Under the pieces are notes generated by a model. That model had not been told where the DNA came from. It made no database searches and worked only from the letters and a program-made list of their open reading frames with translations. This document shows, in pieces, positions 42,591-50,590 of a DNA stretch of 64,000 bases. Each line of letters opens with the position of its first letter. Within the stretch, counting starts at the first letter, position 1. Source of the stretch: Thermoplasmata archaeon (GTDB taxonomy: Archaea; Thermoplasmatota; Thermoplasmata; Lutacidiplasmatales; UBA184); assembly GCA_021817245.1 (NCBI GenBank), contig JAKAVQ010000003.1:124001-188000 (forward strand), given 5' to 3'. The translations under genes were made by a program, and so were the position numbers.

Positions 42591-44213
42591 TCAGTCGAAC
42601 TCCGTGAGGATCCGCTGGACCCTCTTCGGCTCCAGCGGGGGCGGAGCCCCACCGCGGGCGGCGTCGGCCTGGACCTTCTCGAGCATCTCGTGCATCCGAC
42701 GCTCCCGGGCGAACGCGGCGCGGTGGAGCGCCACATCCCGAGTCCCGTCGGCCACGAGGACGACGGCCCGCCCCGTCCGGGCCCGACCGGTCCGGCCGCG
42801 GCGCTGGATGGTCCGGATCACATCCGGGATCGGCTCGTAGAAGACGACGAGGTCGGTGGCAGGGATGTCGAGCCCTTCTTCCGCGACGGACGTGGCGACG
42901 AGGCAGTTCACTTCCCCCCGACGGAACCGGTCGAGGACCTCGACCTGCGACCGCTGGCTCAGGCCAACGTCCGTACCGTGCGTGGCCTGGCCGACGAACC
43001 GCGCCGGCCGGACGAGACCGTCCGAGTACTTCGCGAACTCCTCCACGAGCCGGTCGACGGTGTCGCGGTACTGGGCGAAGACGATCACCCGGGCCCCCGG
43101 GTGCTCGGCGAGCTCGCGGCGGACCGTGTCGAGCGTGATCGCGACCTTCGGGTGCTCGACCGTGAGGCGGTCGAGCCGGCGCCGGACCTCCTCGACGTCC
43201 GGGTCCCCGAGGAACGCCCGGAGGGAAGGGGTCCACCGACCACCCTCCCCGGGAATCTGGCGGGCGAGGTACTCCCGCAGCGCGTCGACCCCCTGGCTCT
43301 CGATCAGCTCGAGCGCGTGAAGACCCTTCATCGCCGCGGCCTGCGCGGTCACCGCTTTCCAGACCAACCCATTCGCCGGTCCCGACCGGCCCTCGACGGA
43401 GAGCTGCCGCTGCAGGCGGGCGCGGAGCTCGAGGAGCGTGCGTCGGTTCGCCTCTCCCCCCGGGAGGAGGTTGAGCCCCCGCAGCACCTCTGCTTGCCGG
43501 GCGACCGCGGCCCTCAGGAGGACCGCCAGGTGACGGACCTCCACCGGCACCGGGACGGGGAGCGTCTCGACGCCGATCCCGTGGACGTACGGCAGGACGT
43601 CGGGGCTCTCCTCGGTGCGGTACTCGAAGCGTTCGATCCCCAGGTTCGCCCAGACTTCGCGGATGCGTTCGAGGCGGCTGCCCGGGGAGGCGGTCATCGC
43701 GAGCACCCGGGCCCGGGGTCCGGCGCGGTTCGCCGCCGCGATGGCGACGTACGGGTAGTCGCCGACGGCCCGGTGGGCCTCGTCGAAGACGATCAGCGAG
43801 ACGGTGGCCAACGGGAACTCCCCGCTCGCAAGATCGTTCGCGATCACCTGAGGGGTCGCCACGACGACCTGCGGGGGGCGCAGCAGATCCGCCCGGCGCT
43901 CCGGGGCGATCGCCCCGGTGAGGACGAGCGGGGGCGGAGCGAAGAGGGTCCGTTCGACTTCGCGGGCGTGCTGGACGACCAGGGGCCGCGTCGGCGCGAG
44001 GAACAGCACCGAGTCCGTCGGCCGACGCAGGAGGAACTCGGCGATGACCCGCAGCGCGATCGCGGTCTTCCCGAGCCCGGTGGGGAGCACGGAGAGCGTG
44101 TCGTGATCGACGGCGGCCTCGACGACGTGGCGCTGGTAGAGCCGGTCCTCGAGGGTGCCGGGGCGCACCCGCGGGTGTTCGACCGTCCCCATCCGGCGGA
44201 CCCCGACCGGCAC
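42591..44213 (-). CDS. hef: Hef-type SF2 helicase (no nuclease domain)
   Basis: The 540-residue protein is the helicase part of archaeal Hef/FANCM, a fork-remodelling SF2 translocase. Walker A is PTGLGKT (residues 44-50), motif II is FDEAH (about 143-147), and the insert with MTASPGSRLERIREVWANLGIE and the C-terminal motif VI QRRGRTGR are present. There is no XPF-like nuclease or HhH extension after residue 540, as in lineages where the nuclease is separate. Start at ATG 44213; Met8 is a second option. It overlaps no gene and shares a divergent promoter with the glycosyltransferase at 44255. Confidence 0.93.
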   Translation of the reverse strand: MPVGVRRMGTVEHPRVRPGTLEDRLYQRHVVEAAVDHDTLSVLPTGLGKTAIALRVIAEFLLRRPTDSVLFLAPTRPLVVQHAREVERTLFAPPPLVLTGAIAPERRADLLRPPQVVVATPQVIANDLASGEFPLATVSLIVFDEAHRAVGDYPYVAIAAANRAGPRARVLAMTASPGSRLERIREVWANLGIERFEYRTEESPDVLPYVHGIGVETLPVPVPVEVRHLAVLLRAAVARQAEVLRGLNLLPGGEANRRTLLELRARLQRQLSVEGRSGPANGLVWKAVTAQAAAMKGLHALELIESQGVDALREYLARQIPGEGGRWTPSLRAFLGDPDVEEVRRRLDRLTVEHPKVAITLDTVRRELAEHPGARVIVFAQYRDTVDRLVEEFAKYSDGLVRPARFVGQATHGTDVGLSQRSQVEVLDRFRRGEVNCLVATSVAEEGLDIPATDLVVFYEPIPDVIRTIQRRGRTGRARTGRAVVLVADGTRDVALHRAAFARERRMHEMLEKVQADAARGGAPPPLEPKRVQRILTEFD

Positions 44214-44226
44214 GGAGCGGCCACGC

Positions 44227-44236
44227 CTTTATTAGG
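44227..44236 (+). promoter_or_regulatory. Shared A/T-rich promoter element between hef and the glycosyltransferase
   Basis: ctttattagg lies 19-28 bases before ATG 44255 and 14-23 bases before ATG 44213 on the other strand. It is the only A/T-rich site in the 41-base gap and could serve both directions. Confidence 0.45.
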
Positions 44237-44254
44237 GCGGGTCTACGCCGGGAG

Positions 44255-45442
44255 ATGCTCCCCCTCTTCGAGGTCGCGCTCCTCATCGCCGGGGCGGTCA
44301 CGGTCCTCCTCTACCAGGGAGTCGCGCTCCTGCTCGCCGCCGAGATGCCCCGGCTCGACCCGGCCGCGGACGCCCCCGCGCCGGCGCCGCTCGTCAGCGT
44401 CGTGATCGCGGCGCGCAACGAGGCCGATGAGCTCCCCGCTACGCTCGACAGCCTGCTGGAGCAGGACTACCCGAACCTCGAGATCCTGGTCGTCGAGGAC
44501 GGCTCGACCGACGGCACCCGAGCCGTGATCGACGCGCGGGTGCCGCGGGTCCGGTCCATCGTGCCCCCCCCGTTGCCGGCGGGCTGGGTCGGCAAGAACT
44601 GGGCGTGCTGGATCGGTGTCCAGGCGGCGCGGGGCGAGCGGCTCCTCTTCCTCGACGCCGACGTGCGGCTGCACCCGACGGCCGTGCGCACGGCCGTCGC
44701 CTGGGCGGATCGGGAGGGGGCCGACCTCGCGACGATCGCGCCGGCGATCGAGATGAAGGGGTTCTGGGAGCGGGTCGTGCTGCCGTTCTACGTTCAGGTC
44801 GTGCTGACGTACTTCCGCGCGCCCCACGTCAACCGGGACCGTTCCCGCACCGCCATGGCGAACGGCCAGTTCTGGCTCGTCCGCCGCGAGAGCTACACCG
44901 CCCTCGGGGGTCACGCCGCGGTCCGGTCCTTCGTGCTCGAGGACGTCGCGATCGCCCGCCGATTCCGCGCCGCCGGCCGGCGGCTGCGCATCGCCTGGAC
45001 CCCGGAGCTCGCGGTGACCCGGATGTACCGTGACCGGCAGGAGATGTTCGAGGGCCTGCTCAAGAACGTTCACGGTACGGCGTACTCCTCGCTCCGCCTC
45101 GTCGGGTTCCTCGCCGGACTGGTGGGCCTCTTCTGGCTCCCGCTCGGGCTGCTTCCGCTCGGTGGGCTCGTCGGGAGTCCGCTCCTCGTGGGGGTCGGGG
45201 CGTTCCTCTACTTCGCGCTGTTCGGCAAGCACGTCGTCTTCGCGCGGGCGGTCGGCGCCCCCGCTGTGTACGGCCTCCTCTATCCGCTCGCCGTCGGGTT
45301 CTACGTGGTCCTCGTGGCGACCTCGCTCGCGCGGGGTCGGAAGGGTCGCCCGATCATCTGGAAAGGGCGGGCCTACGCGATCGACCCGGGCGTCGGGGCC
45401 GGTGAGACGATGGCGTCGTCCGATCAACTCCGGGCCCCATGA
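44255..45442 (+). CDS. Membrane family-2 glycosyltransferase
   Basis: The 395-residue enzyme has an N-terminal membrane helix (residues 4-30), a GT2 catalytic domain with SVVIAARNEADELP, EDGSTDGT, the metal-binding LDADVRLHP and a later FVLEDVAIARRFRAAGRRL, and three to four C-terminal membrane helices (about residues 285-370). This order matches CrtQ-like and related membrane GT2 enzymes that act on lipid or carotenoid-linked acceptors. Donor and acceptor are unknown. An aldehyde dehydrogenase gene follows 102 bases later on the same strand. Confidence 0.88.
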   Translation: MLPLFEVALLIAGAVTVLLYQGVALLLAAEMPRLDPAADAPAPAPLVSVVIAARNEADELPATLDSLLEQDYPNLEILVVEDGSTDGTRAVIDARVPRVRSIVPPPLPAGWVGKNWACWIGVQAARGERLLFLDADVRLHPTAVRTAVAWADREGADLATIAPAIEMKGFWERVVLPFYVQVVLTYFRAPHVNRDRSRTAMANGQFWLVRRESYTALGGHAAVRSFVLEDVAIARRFRAAGRRLRIAWTPELAVTRMYRDRQEMFEGLLKNVHGTAYSSLRLVGFLAGLVGLFWLPLGLLPLGGLVGSPLLVGVGAFLYFALFGKHVVFARAVGAPAVYGLLYPLAVGFYVVLVATSLARGRKGRPIIWKGRAYAIDPGVGAGETMASSDQLRAP

Positions 45443-45544
45443 CGAGCCCCCGGGGGCCGAGCTGCCTTCCCGACCGATGCCGGTTCGCGGGCGCCGAACC
45501 CCGACCGAATCGCTGAAAGACCCCGGCGCGGTGGGCCGTCCGTT

Positions 45545-47017
45545 ATGGCGACTTCGTCCGAGCCGACGTTCGACCTGTTCATCGGGGGCCAGGAGGTCCC
45601 CGGCCACCGAGGGGACCGGCAGGTCCTCTACGATCCCGCGACGAACCATCCCCTCGGCCGCGTGGCGGTCGCCGGAGTGGAGGATGCGGGGGCGGCGATG
45701 GAGAGCGCCGAGCGGGCGTTCCGGGAGTCTCCCTGGGCGCGGGACGACGGGGCTCGACGAGGAAAGGCGCTCGGCCGCCTCGCCTCGGCGCTCGAGGCCG
45801 ATCTCGAGTCGTTCGCCCGGCTCGAGACCGAGAACATGGGAAAGCCGCTCCGCGAGTCCCGGGGCGACATCGGGTACGTCGTCCGCACGCTCGAGTACTT
45901 CGCCGGTCTCGCCGACAAGGTCGAGGGAGAGACGATCCCGGTCCCCGGCGCGCGCTTCGACTACACCATCCCCGAGCCGCTCGGAGTGACGGTCCACATC
46001 GCCCCGTGGAACTACCCGCTCCTCCTCGCGATCCGCTCGGTCGCGCCGGCGCTCGCCGCCGGGAACTCGGTCGTTCTTAAGCCCGCGAGCCTGACCCCCC
46101 TCACCGCGCTCCGCTTCGCCCGGCTCGCGAAAGCCGCGGGGGTGCCGGACGGGATCCTCAACGTCGTACCGGGGCCGGGGCGCGAGGTCGGCGAGGCCCT
46201 CGCGCAGGACGCACGCTGCCGCTCGATCACGTTCACCGGGAGCGGCGAGGTCGGCGCGCGCATCGCCGAGATCGCCGCCCATCGGCTCGTCCCCGTGACG
46301 CTCGAACTCGGAGGAAAGGGCCCGGTGGTGGTCTTCGCGGACGCCGACCTCGACCGAGCTACGAAAGGCATCGGCTACGGGATCTTCCAGAACGCGGGCC
46401 AGATGTGCTGGGCGAGCTCCCGGCTGATCGTCCACGAGAGCGTGCGGGAGACCGTCCTCGAGCGGGTCCGCGCGATCGCGGAGAAGCTGCGCCTCGGGCC
46501 GGGTCTCGCGGAAGGGGTCGAGATGGGGCCCCTCGTCTCCCGGGAGCAGGTCGAGCGGGTGCTCGGGTTCGTCGAGGAGGCCCGCGGTGACGGCGCGAAG
46601 CTCCTCACCGGGGGGTCGCGGGTCACCGAGGGGGAGCTTTCCCACGGGAACTTCGTCCGGCCGACGGTGCTCACCGAACTCCCCGCAAGCTCGCGAGCCC
46701 TCCGGGAAGAGATCTTCGGTCCGGTCCTCTCGGTCCTCTCGTTCTCGGATCCCGAGGAGGCGATCCGGCTCGCGAACGACACGCCGTACGGCCTGTTGGG
46801 CACGCTCTGGACCCGCGACCTCGGGACCGCGCACACGGTCGCGCGGCGGATCGACTGCGGCATGATCGTCGTCAACGAGGCGCCGCTCACCTACCCCCAG
46901 TCGCCGTTCGGGGGGATGAAAGGGAGCGGCCTCGGCTTCGAACAGGGCCGCCGGGCGATCGCGGCCTACATGCGCCGCAAGAACGTCCTGGTCAACCTCG
47001 CGACCTCGAAGCGGTAG
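45545..47017 (+). CDS. NAD(P)-dependent aldehyde dehydrogenase
   Basis: The 490-residue enzyme is a full-length ALDH-superfamily dehydrogenase that oxidises aldehydes to acids. The catalytic cysteine is C288 in GQMCWA and the general base is E254 in LELGGKGP. The cofactor-binding PWNYPL and the C-terminal PFGGMKGSGLGFEQG are also present. The pattern lies in the GabD/succinate-semialdehyde group; the exact substrate is not determined. Confidence 0.93.
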   Translation: MATSSEPTFDLFIGGQEVPGHRGDRQVLYDPATNHPLGRVAVAGVEDAGAAMESAERAFRESPWARDDGARRGKALGRLASALEADLESFARLETENMGKPLRESRGDIGYVVRTLEYFAGLADKVEGETIPVPGARFDYTIPEPLGVTVHIAPWNYPLLLAIRSVAPALAAGNSVVLKPASLTPLTALRFARLAKAAGVPDGILNVVPGPGREVGEALAQDARCRSITFTGSGEVGARIAEIAAHRLVPVTLELGGKGPVVVFADADLDRATKGIGYGIFQNAGQMCWASSRLIVHESVRETVLERVRAIAEKLRLGPGLAEGVEMGPLVSREQVERVLGFVEEARGDGAKLLTGGSRVTEGELSHGNFVRPTVLTELPASSRALREEIFGPVLSVLSFSDPEEAIRLANDTPYGLLGTLWTRDLGTAHTVARRIDCGMIVVNEAPLTYPQSPFGGMKGSGLGFEQGRRAIAAYMRRKNVLVNLATSKR

Positions 47018-47090
47018 CCGCGAGACCGGGAACGACCCTCCGGGTTCGTACGAAACCCCAAAAGGAGCCGGCGGGGGTCAACGCCCTACG

Positions 47091-47720
47091 GTGAACGCGA
47101 GGGGTACGCCCGTCCAAGGGAGCTGGGGCGCCTGCCGCTTCTGCGGCGTGGCCGTACGCTCGGGGGCGGAGAAGTGCGAGATCTGCGGCGCTCCCGCGCC
47201 GCTTTCCGCGGCGGAGATTCCGTCCGCCCCGAAGCGCGTGCGGCGTTGGCTGCGATTCACGGGGCTGTTCCGGAGCCTCATCGTCGTCGGGGTGGTGGTC
47301 GGGATCACCTACGCGGTCGTGTCGGCCGTCATCCAGGGTCCGCCGGTCCTCACGGGTGACCCCCTCACGACCGCGACCACGTACGTGCTGGCACCCGGCA
47401 ACTTTAGCATGTTCTGGGGCGAGATCACCGGCGGGGACTTCGTGATCGGCAACTTCTCGTCCGTCCAGCCCGCCGGCACGAACATCGCGCTCAACGTCTA
47501 CAACACGACGCAGTGGATCGCGTTCGCCAACCACTCGGTGACGAACGCCTCCTGGTCGGTGGCCCCGACCGACAGCGGCCGCATCGTCTTCTCCGCGCCG
47601 GTGACCGCGAACTACTACTTCGTCTTCGTGAACCCGTACCCGCGGTCGTCGCACCTTTCGATCGCCTTCTACGAGACGACCCAGTACGAGTCGAACGTCG
47701 CCGGTGGCGGATTCTACTGA
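47091..47720 (+). CDS. Zinc-ribbon/membrane protein with an extracellular beta domain
   Basis: The 209-residue protein has three parts: an N-terminal zinc ribbon (CRFC and CEIC, about residues 15-33), a basic linker, one membrane helix (about residues 62-82), and an extracellular domain of about 120 residues with several N-x-S/T sequons (NFS twice, NTT, NHS, NAS). The ribbon would lie in the cytoplasm. Archaeal proteins of this layout are common, with unknown function. Start at GTG 47091. The last codons overlap the convergent kptA gene by 7 bases. Confidence 0.7.
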   Translation: MNARGTPVQGSWGACRFCGVAVRSGAEKCEICGAPAPLSAAEIPSAPKRVRRWLRFTGLFRSLIVVGVVVGITYAVVSAVIQGPPVLTGDPLTTATTYVLAPGNFSMFWGEITGGDFVIGNFSSVQPAGTNIALNVYNTTQWIAFANHSVTNASWSVAPTDSGRIVFSAPVTANYYFVFVNPYPRSSHLSIAFYETTQYESNVAGGGFY

Positions 47721-48388
47721 GTGGGCGACCCGTCCGACGGAGCGGGTCCGGGCGGCGATTCGATCCGTTGCAGGTACTCGGCCGGGACCTGGTCGACGAC
47801 GTACACGGTCTTGCCGGCCTTGCGGATCACGAGCCCATCCCCGCGCGCGCGCTTCGCGTCGACCTCGAGGATGATCGGATCCGGTGTGCGGACGGACCCG
47901 GCGGACCTCGCGTCCTCCGCCGTTTTCGACAGATGGACCTTCTTGCGGTCCGAGGGACGCAGGCCGACCTCGAGGACGATGCCGGCCTCCTCGGAGGTCA
48001 CGGGATAGTACAGGAGGTCCGGGATGTTCTCGGTGGGAAGGTCGGGCTCGACCTCGACCGTGTGGCCGTAGGTCGCGCGGACGCGGTCGTCGCGGACCTC
48101 GTAGCGGCCCTTCGCGTCAGTCTCGGCGATCGCGACCAGGTGCTGGGTGCGGAGCCAGTGGTACGCCGGGTGCTTCTGCGAGATCGCCCGGACGATCTGC
48201 GGCAGCGAGACCCATCCCTGGGGGTCGATCGCGAGCTGGTAACGGTCGGGGAAATGCCGCAGGATGCCGGTGAGGATGCGACCGAGGTGGTCGAGCTCCC
48301 GGTCGTTCATCAGGAACTTCCCCGGATGCCCGCAGACCGGGCAGACCTCTGCGCGGAAGTACCCGTGCTGGGCGCACTCCTTCAGCAT
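47714..48388 (-). CDS. kptA: RNA 2'-phosphotransferase with N-terminal zinc ribbon
   Basis: The 224-residue protein is a KptA/Tpt1 homologue, which transfers the 2'-phosphate left on RNA by splicing ligation to NAD. The KptA core begins near residue 30 with LGRILTGILRHFPDRYQLAIDPQGWVSL; HWLRTQHLVAI, YYPVTSEEAGIVLEVGL and KKVHLSKT hold the conserved Arg and His residues. The N-terminal CPVCGHPG (about residue 16) with the earlier Cys5-Ala-Gln-His8 forms an extra zinc ribbon typical of archaeal KptA. rpo11 ends 11 bases before its start, so the two are one operon. Confidence 0.9.
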   Translation of the reverse strand: MLKECAQHGYFRAEVCPVCGHPGKFLMNDRELDHLGRILTGILRHFPDRYQLAIDPQGWVSLPQIVRAISQKHPAYHWLRTQHLVAIAETDAKGRYEVRDDRVRATYGHTVEVEPDLPTENIPDLLYYPVTSEEAGIVLEVGLRPSDRKKVHLSKTAEDARSAGSVRTPDPIILEVDAKRARGDGLVIRKAGKTVYVVDQVPAEYLQRIESPPGPAPSDGSPTQ

Positions 48389-48398
48389 GGCGTCCGCC

Positions 48399-48686
48399 TC
48401 ACGCCTTGACCTTGTCGGCCTTCTTCTCGAAGTCGGTGAGGAGGTCCCCGTAGAGGTCGGTGAGGTCCTTGAGGACCCGCTTCAGCACCTGCTGGGGGCG
48501 CTCGCCCTTCGTCTTCAGAAGGAGCGTCGGTCGCTCGAGGTACGGATGCCCGAGGTAGTACCGGGCCTCGACGACCTTCTCCTCCTTCTGGAGCGCCTCG
48601 ACCAGGGGGATGAGGATCGTCTCCTCCCCGCGCGGGAATTCCACGCGCAACAGGTCGTGCTCCTTTTCGACGACGTTTAGCTCCAT
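48399..48686 (-). CDS. rpo11: RNA polymerase subunit L (Rpo11)
   Basis: The 95-residue protein is the archaeal RpoL/Rpo11 subunit, which pairs with Rpo3 in the alpha-like dimer. It shows the ferredoxin-like N-terminus MELNVVEKEHDLLRVEFPRGEETIL, the conserved YLGHP segment (about residues 43-48) and the basic helical C-terminus. Length is normal. kptA follows 10 bases downstream. A cttaag-containing stretch at about 48720-48729 may be its promoter. Confidence 0.95.
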   Translation of the reverse strand: MELNVVEKEHDLLRVEFPRGEETILIPLVEALQKEEKVVEARYYLGHPYLERPTLLLKTKGERPQQVLKRVLKDLTDLYGDLLTDFEKKADKVKA

Positions 48687-48783
48687 CGGCGAACCCGAGA
48701 GAGGGGGCCACCTTCGCCCTCTTCTTAAGCGTGGCGGGACGGCGGAGCGCCCGGCGCGCCTCCGGGGCCGGGTCCCGACGCGG

Positions 48784-48793
48784 ATAATATAAT
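48784..48793 (+). promoter_or_regulatory. TATA box of purD
   Basis: ataatataat is the cleanest TATA box in the window, centred 30 bases upstream of ATG 48818, with no ribosome binding site between. Confidence 0.65.
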
Positions 48794-48817
48794 CTCGCCC
48801 CGTTCCCCGTCCGGCCG

Positions 48818-50224
48818 ATGCGCTTCCTCGTGGTCGGGGGTGGGGCCCGGGAGCACGCGATCGCCCGGACCCTGGAGCGGGCCGGAGCGAAGCTCGCGGT
48901 CGCGAGCGCGAATGCGAACCCCGGCCTTGACCGTCTCGCGGAGCGGTCGGTGCGGCTCGACCCGACGGACGCGACCCGGGTCACCGAGTTCGCCCGGGAG
49001 GCGCAGGTCGACATCGCGGTGGTCGGCCCCGATCCACCGCTCGCCGCGGGCGTTGCGGACGCGCTGCGCGCCGCCGAGATCCCGACCGTTGGCCCCGACC
49101 GCGCGGCCGCGCAGATCGAGTGGTCGAAGTGGTTCTGTCGGGACCTCCTCGCGCGCCGGGGCGTCCCCGGTCAGCCGCGCTGGGTGGCGCCGACGTCGGT
49201 CGCGGAAGCGGAACGCATGGCGGCCGACTTCGGGGCGCCGTTCGTCGTGAAGCCGAGCGGCCTCACCGGCGGCAAAGGGGTCTGGGTTCAAGGGGCGGAC
49301 TTCACCGAGCCGAAGGACGGCGCGATGTATGCGAAGTCGCTCCTCCTCCAGGGCGGACGCGTCCTCTACGAGGAGAAGCTCGAGGGCGAGGAGTTCAGCC
49401 TGATGGCGTTCGTCACCGACTCCGGCGTCTATCCGATGCCGACGGTGCAGGACTTCAAGCGGGCGCTCGAGGGCGACCAGGGTCCGAACACCGGCGGGAT
49501 GGGGGCGTACTCCCAGCGCGACCACCTCCTGCCGTTCCTCTCCAGTGCGGATCGGGACCGGGCGCTCGAGATCGTCGAAGCGTCGGTCCGCGCGCTGCGG
49601 GCCGAGGGGCTCACCTACCGCGGGGTGCTCTACGGGGGTTTCATGCTCACCCGCGACGGTCCCCGGCTGCTCGAGTTCAACGCGCGGTTCGGCGACCCGG
49701 AAGGGGTCAACGTCCTCACCCTCTACGAGGAAGGGGACTTCGCCGAGCTCCTCGCCGGCGTCGCGCACGGGACGGTGGACCCGAACCTCGTGCGCTTCCG
49801 GCTGCGGGCGACCGTCCTCAAGTACGTCGTCCCTCCGGGCTACGGCGACCGCCCGCGTACCGGTGGCATCCTCGAGCTCGACGAAGGGGCGATCGAAGCC
49901 GCGGGGGTCCACGTCCTGTACGGGAGCGTCGATGCCGCAGGTCCTGGGGCGGTGCGCCTGACGTCGTCCCGGGGCATCGCGCTCGTCGGCGAGGCGAGCG
50001 CGATCCACGAGGCCGGCAGCCGAGTGGAGTCGGCGTTGCGTTTCGTCCGTGGGGACTTCTACGTTCGTCACGACATCGGGACGAAGGAGGACCTCGCGCG
50101 GCGGTGGGAGCACATCCGCCGCCTGCGCGCGCCGAACGCGAAGGCGTCGCCGCTGCCTCTGAGCGTCGCCCCGCCGGACGCGCCGCCGGCGAGCCACGGG
50201 GCGCCCGAGACGCTCCTCGGCTGA
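48818..50224 (+). CDS. purD: Phosphoribosylamine-glycine ligase
   Basis: The 468-residue enzyme is the ATP-grasp ligase of purine synthesis that joins phosphoribosylamine and glycine. The N-terminal domain opens MRFLVVGGGAREHAIART; the ATP-grasp domain has VKPSGLTGGKGVWV, EEKLEGEEFSLMAFVTD and GPNTGGMGAYS; metal-binding LEFNARFGDPE and the C-terminal VVPPGYG close the catalytic core. Length is somewhat above the bacterial size because of an extended C-terminus. It has its own TATA box at 48784 and no other pur gene is in the window. Confidence 0.95.
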   Translation: MRFLVVGGGAREHAIARTLERAGAKLAVASANANPGLDRLAERSVRLDPTDATRVTEFAREAQVDIAVVGPDPPLAAGVADALRAAEIPTVGPDRAAAQIEWSKWFCRDLLARRGVPGQPRWVAPTSVAEAERMAADFGAPFVVKPSGLTGGKGVWVQGADFTEPKDGAMYAKSLLLQGGRVLYEEKLEGEEFSLMAFVTDSGVYPMPTVQDFKRALEGDQGPNTGGMGAYSQRDHLLPFLSSADRDRALEIVEASVRALRAEGLTYRGVLYGGFMLTRDGPRLLEFNARFGDPEGVNVLTLYEEGDFAELLAGVAHGTVDPNLVRFRLRATVLKYVVPPGYGDRPRTGGILELDEGAIEAAGVHVLYGSVDAAGPGAVRLTSSRGIALVGEASAIHEAGSRVESALRFVRGDFYVRHDIGTKEDLARRWEHIRRLRAPNAKASPLPLSVAPPDAPPASHGAPETLLG

Positions 50225-50246
50225 GGCACCGGGTCACGCCGGAAGG

Positions 50247-50255
50247 GGTTATCAC
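50247..50255 (+). promoter_or_regulatory. TATA-like element of the tfs-asnS operon
   Basis: ggttatcac is 24-32 bases upstream of the GTG at 50279. Confidence 0.4.
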
Positions 50256-50278
50256 CCCCCGACCGGTCGAGAGGGATC

Positions 50279-50590
50279 GTGAAGTTCTGTCCTCAGTGCA
50301 AGCGGCTCATGCGGCCGGACAAGGCCGCCGGTGTCTGGCGCTGCGCCGCCTGCGGAACGAAGGTCCCGCTCGGCGAAGCAACCCCGGTGCTCCATGCGGC
50401 GGCGACGCGCCGGTCGATGGACGTCGTCGAGACGAAGATCGCGACGCTCCCGAAGGCAGAGGAGACCTGCCCGAAGTGCGGGAACGGCGAGGCGTACTGG
50501 GTCCTCCGCCAGACGCGGGGGGCCGACGAGCCCGAGACGCGGATCTTCGAGTGCACGAAGTGCGGCCACAAGTGGCGGGAGTATCAGTGA
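50279..50590 (+). CDS. tfs: Transcription factor S
   Basis: The 103-residue protein is an archaeal TFS, the TFIIS/RPB9-like cleavage factor that rescues backtracked RNA polymerase. The N-terminal zinc ribbon is FCPQC...CAAC and the C-terminal ribbon is TCPKC...CTKC, with the catalytic acidic pair in GADEPET on the hairpin. GTG start at 50279. The asnS GTG overlaps its stop (GTGA), so the two are coupled. Confidence 0.95.
   Translation: MKFCPQCKRLMRPDKAAGVWRCAACGTKVPLGEATPVLHAAATRRSMDVVETKIATLPKAEETCPKCGNGEAYWVLRQTRGADEPETRIFECTKCGHKWREYQ

Noticed and set aside
44243-46834. An 863-codon minus-strand frame
   Set aside because: It is antisense to the glycosyltransferase and aldehyde dehydrogenase genes, both with intact catalytic motifs.
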